Of a stretch of 64,000 nt of DNA, positions 61,738-64,000 are shown in pieces. The notes under the pieces were generated by a model, which saw only the letters and a program-made list of their open reading frames with translations, did no database searches and was not told the DNA's origin. Each line of letters opens with the position of its first letter. Within the stretch, counting starts at the first letter, position 1. Both the position numbers and the translations under genes were made by a program. Source of the stretch: an uncultured Owenweeksia sp. (GTDB lineage: Bacteria > Bacteroidota > Bacteroidia > Flavobacteriales > Schleiferiaceae); NCBI GenBank assembly GCA_937146805.1, contig CAKZRR010000028.1, positions 1 through 64,000 on the forward strand, given 5' to 3'.

Positions 61738-63513
61738 ATGAGCAAACAACCTACTCGTTTATTTGATATTCCACGCTACCAATTGCAACATGGTGCATTA
61801 GAGGATGCTTACGCTACCAAAATTAACGGGGTTTGGCAAAAGTTGAGCACGGCTAATTTTATAGAAATGGCCGAAACTTGCAGCCGTGGTTTGATGGAAA
61901 TGGGCGTAACCAAAGATGATAAGATTGCCTTAATATCTACCAATAACCGTTTTGAGTGGCATGTGATGGATATGGGGATTTTGCAATTGGGTGCGGCAAA
62001 CGTTCCTGTGTATCCTACTATCTCTAGTGCCGATTACAAGTTCATTTTTTCAGATGCGGAAGTGAAGTACTGTTTTGTTTCAGACAGGGCTTTGTACGAT
62101 AAAGTGATGGCCATCAAAGAGGAAGTTCCTTCTTTGGAAGAGGTGTTTATTTTTGAGGAAGAACCCGGTGTCCGAAATTGGAAGGAAGTATTGGAGTTAG
62201 GCAAAGCCAACCCACAGCACCAAGCAGAGTTAGAAAAGCGCATGGAGGCGGTGCAGTATGAAGATTTGGCAACGTTGATTTATACCTCGGGAACTACGGG
62301 TTTTCCTAAAGGTGTAATGCTGGCGCATAAAAATTTGGTCTCTAATGTGGTGGATAGTTGTGTACGCATACCTTCTATTAAAAACACCAAGGCATTAAGT
62401 TTTTTACCCATTTGCCACGTGTTTGAGCGCATGCTTACCTATTTGTATATGTACCAAAGTGTGTCCATTTACTTTGGTGAATCAATTGATAAAATTGGCG
62501 ATAATATTAGGGAGGTTAAACCCGAACTGTTTGCAGCGGTACCACGATTACTCGAGAAAGTATACGATAAAATTGTTAGTAAAGGATCGGAGTTAAGCGG
62601 ACTTAAAAAGATGCTGTTTTTTTGGGCCGTAGAGGTTGCCAAAGATTACGAAGAACATGCAGGTGAAGGTTTTTATGAATTTAAAAGAAAAATTGCTGCT
62701 AAGTTGATTTTTAGTAAGTGGCAAGAAGCTTTGGGCGGAAATATAAAGGCGATTGTATCAGGAGGTGCGGCTTTAAACCCAAGCCTTAATGCCATTTATA
62801 CAGCAGCTGGTTTTAACATCCAAGAAGGTTATGGTTTAACCGAAACTTCTCCAGTAATATCGGTAAACGGACCAGATGATAAAACTAAAATTGTAGGTTC
62901 AGTTGGCATGCCAATACCTAATGTAGAAGTGAAAATTGAGGAGGATGGAGAGATAATGTGTAAGGGACCCAATGTAATGATGGGCTACTATAAAAACCCA
63001 GAGCAAACTGCTGAAGCGTTTACGGATGGCTGGTTTCATACGGGAGATATTGGTGAATGGCTAAACGGTAATTTTTTGCGAATTACAGATCGTAAAAAGG
63101 AAATGTTTAAAACCTCTGGAGGAAAGTATGTAGCTCCGCAGGTACTCGAAAACAAGCTTAAAGAATCAAGATTTATTGAGCAAGTAATGGTAATTGGTTC
63201 AGGAGAGAAACACCCCGCGGCCTTTATTCAGCCTGATTATGAGTTTGTAAAAAGTTGGGCTCGTAAAAAGGGAATTGCTCATGAAAGCATTGAAGATTTG
63301 GCTAAAAACAAATTGGTTAAATCCAGAATTGCCGAAGATGTGGAGCTAATCAACGAAACCTTTGGTAAATCCGAGCAAATAAAAAAGTTTGAACTAACCA
63401 CCGATGTTTGGTCGGTAGATGCGGGACATTTAACACCAAAATTAAGCTTAAAGCGGAAAGCCATTTTAGCTAAATACCCTGATTTGTATAAGACAATTTA
63501 CTCTGAAGAGTAA
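61738..63513 (+). CDS. Long-chain acyl-CoA synthetase
   Basis: A 591-residue AMP-forming ligase. It activates fatty acids to acyl-CoA. Phosphate loop LIYTSGTTGFPKGVML (about 178-193); YGLTETSP (about 363-370); DGWFHTGDIGEW (about 430-441); RKKEMFKTSGGKYVAPQVLE (about 453-472). Total length and the VFERMLTYLYMYQSVSIYFGES stretch fit the long-chain class, FadD15-like. A near-consensus promoter box TATATTAG precedes it. Confidence 0.9.
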   Translation: MSKQPTRLFDIPRYQLQHGALEDAYATKINGVWQKLSTANFIEMAETCSRGLMEMGVTKDDKIALISTNNRFEWHVMDMGILQLGAANVPVYPTISSADYKFIFSDAEVKYCFVSDRALYDKVMAIKEEVPSLEEVFIFEEEPGVRNWKEVLELGKANPQHQAELEKRMEAVQYEDLATLIYTSGTTGFPKGVMLAHKNLVSNVVDSCVRIPSIKNTKALSFLPICHVFERMLTYLYMYQSVSIYFGESIDKIGDNIREVKPELFAAVPRLLEKVYDKIVSKGSELSGLKKMLFFWAVEVAKDYEEHAGEGFYEFKRKIAAKLIFSKWQEALGGNIKAIVSGGAALNPSLNAIYTAAGFNIQEGYGLTETSPVISVNGPDDKTKIVGSVGMPIPNVEVKIEEDGEIMCKGPNVMMGYYKNPEQTAEAFTDGWFHTGDIGEWLNGNFLRITDRKKEMFKTSGGKYVAPQVLENKLKESRFIEQVMVIGSGEKHPAAFIQPDYEFVKSWARKKGIAHESIEDLAKNKLVKSRIAEDVELINETFGKSEQIKKFELTTDVWSVDAGHLTPKLSLKRKAILAKYPDLYKTIYSEE

Positions 63514-63530
63514 GGCTTAAAAACAGTGTT

Positions 63531-64000
63531 ATGCAGTACGCGGCTATTTTAAGAGGTATAAATGTAGGCGGTAAGCGCAAAGTTTTAATGGTAGATTTAA
63601 AGCAACTGCTGCAGAAATATGGCTTTCAAAATGTACAAACTTATATTCAAAGTGGTAATGTAATTTTTGATTGGAATGGCAACGAAACGAACGAGCAGCT
63701 AGCGACTAAAATAAAAGAACGGCTGCTAGAGAAATATGGTTTTGAAGTACCGGTTTTGGTGCGTACGGCAGATCAAATAAAAGAAGCAATAGCAACCAAC
63801 CCGTATGTAAAGTCGAAGAAACCCATCGAGAACCTGCATCTTACCTTTTTGCAAACCATACCCGAAAAGGATAGGTTAGCGGAAATTTCGACTTACGATT
63901 ACCCACCTGATATGTGTCAGATTATAGATGGAAACGTGTTTGTATGCTGTGCCAACGGCTACAGCGCCAGTAAATACACCAATCAATTTTTTGAGAAAAA
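63531..64000 (+). CDS. DUF1697 protein, cut by window edge
   Basis: An ATG at 63531 starts MQYAAILRGINVGGKRKV, the clear DUF1697 N-terminus, continuing through LKQLLQKYGFQNVQTYIQSGNVIF. The frame stays open for about 157 residues to the right edge, near the family's usual 175-180, so only the last 20-25 residues are missing. Function unknown. Confidence 0.88.
   Translation, partial: MQYAAILRGINVGGKRKVLMVDLKQLLQKYGFQNVQTYIQSGNVIFDWNGNETNEQLATKIKERLLEKYGFEVPVLVRTADQIKEAIATNPYVKSKKPIENLHLTFLQTIPEKDRLAEISTYDYPPDMCQIIDGNVFVCCANGYSASKYTNQFFEK

Overview
The window looks like chromosomal DNA of a marine-type member of the Flavobacteriales (Bacteroidota; Cryomorphaceae/Owenweeksia-like is my best guess). 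The base composition is moderately AT-rich. Four secreted proteins end in a type IX secretion (T9SS) type A sorting domain, and one outer-membrane protein is PorV/PorQ-like. Sixteen intergenic sites, each correctly oriented to a downstream gene, match the Bacteroidota -7 promoter box TAnnTTTG. Families restricted to or typical of the phylum are present (DUF3667, DUF6095, DUF4286, paired M16 peptidases, short MenE, RplU with a C-terminal extension). No rRNA, tRNA, CRISPR array or insertion sequence was found.

Layout. 1-1.76 kb: two, probably three, small reverse-strand genes bracketed by gene-specific complementary boundary heptamers, an integron-cassette-like (CALIN-like) array with no integrase in the window. 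1.9-8.7 kb: secreted and outer-membrane proteins (two tandem beta-barrel paralogues, an FG-GAP T9SS protein, an SGNH/PKD T9SS protein) plus a quinone-oxidoreductase gene and a pirin/FMN-reductase operon behind a perfect 26-bp palindrome. 8.9-19.5 kb: sucC, menC, menE, an orphan gene, a TruA-like gene, rlmF, two membrane proteins and uvrA. 19.7-34 kb: an ECF-type sigma factor with a 48-residue companion, a GT4 glycosyltransferase, a large pseudo-M1-peptidase/beta-barrel protein, a PspC-PadR pair, and a long reverse-strand run (ATP-grasp, NRDE, NDH-2, glycosyltransferase, SnoaL-like lipoprotein, DinB, Pif1-like helicase). 34-39 kb: ligA with two small followers, a thioesterase and aspartokinase.

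39.1-40.2 kb: a ~1-kb segment carrying one KilA-N gene sits at the 3' end of the aspartokinase gene between two 43-bp copies (42/43 identical) of that gene's last codons. This is the strongest sign of a small integrative element here. 40-47 kb: a DMT transporter, a paired active/inactive M16 peptidase operon, and a T9SS protein preceded by the decayed tail of another gene. 47-64 kb: rplU-rpmA, serS, a tight TPR/TfoX-like/SDR/DUF4286/recX operon, ltaE, a PorV2-like protein, pssA-purS, an ACP phosphodiesterase-like gene, an unlisted 59-residue membrane protein, fumC, an amidohydrolase lipoprotein, an acyl-CoA ligase, and a DUF1697 gene cut by the window edge.

Functionally this is mostly housekeeping: TCA cycle (sucC, fumC), menaquinone synthesis (menC, menE) with NDH-2 as a quinone user, DNA repair (uvrA, ligA, recX), translation (rplU, rpmA, serS, rlmF) and cell-envelope export through T9SS. 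The accessory material is the cassette-like array at the left end and the KilA-N insertion. Many starts were moved from the longest frame to an internal ATG that gives a proper signal peptide or family N-terminus. No gene-free stretch exceeds about 300 bases.
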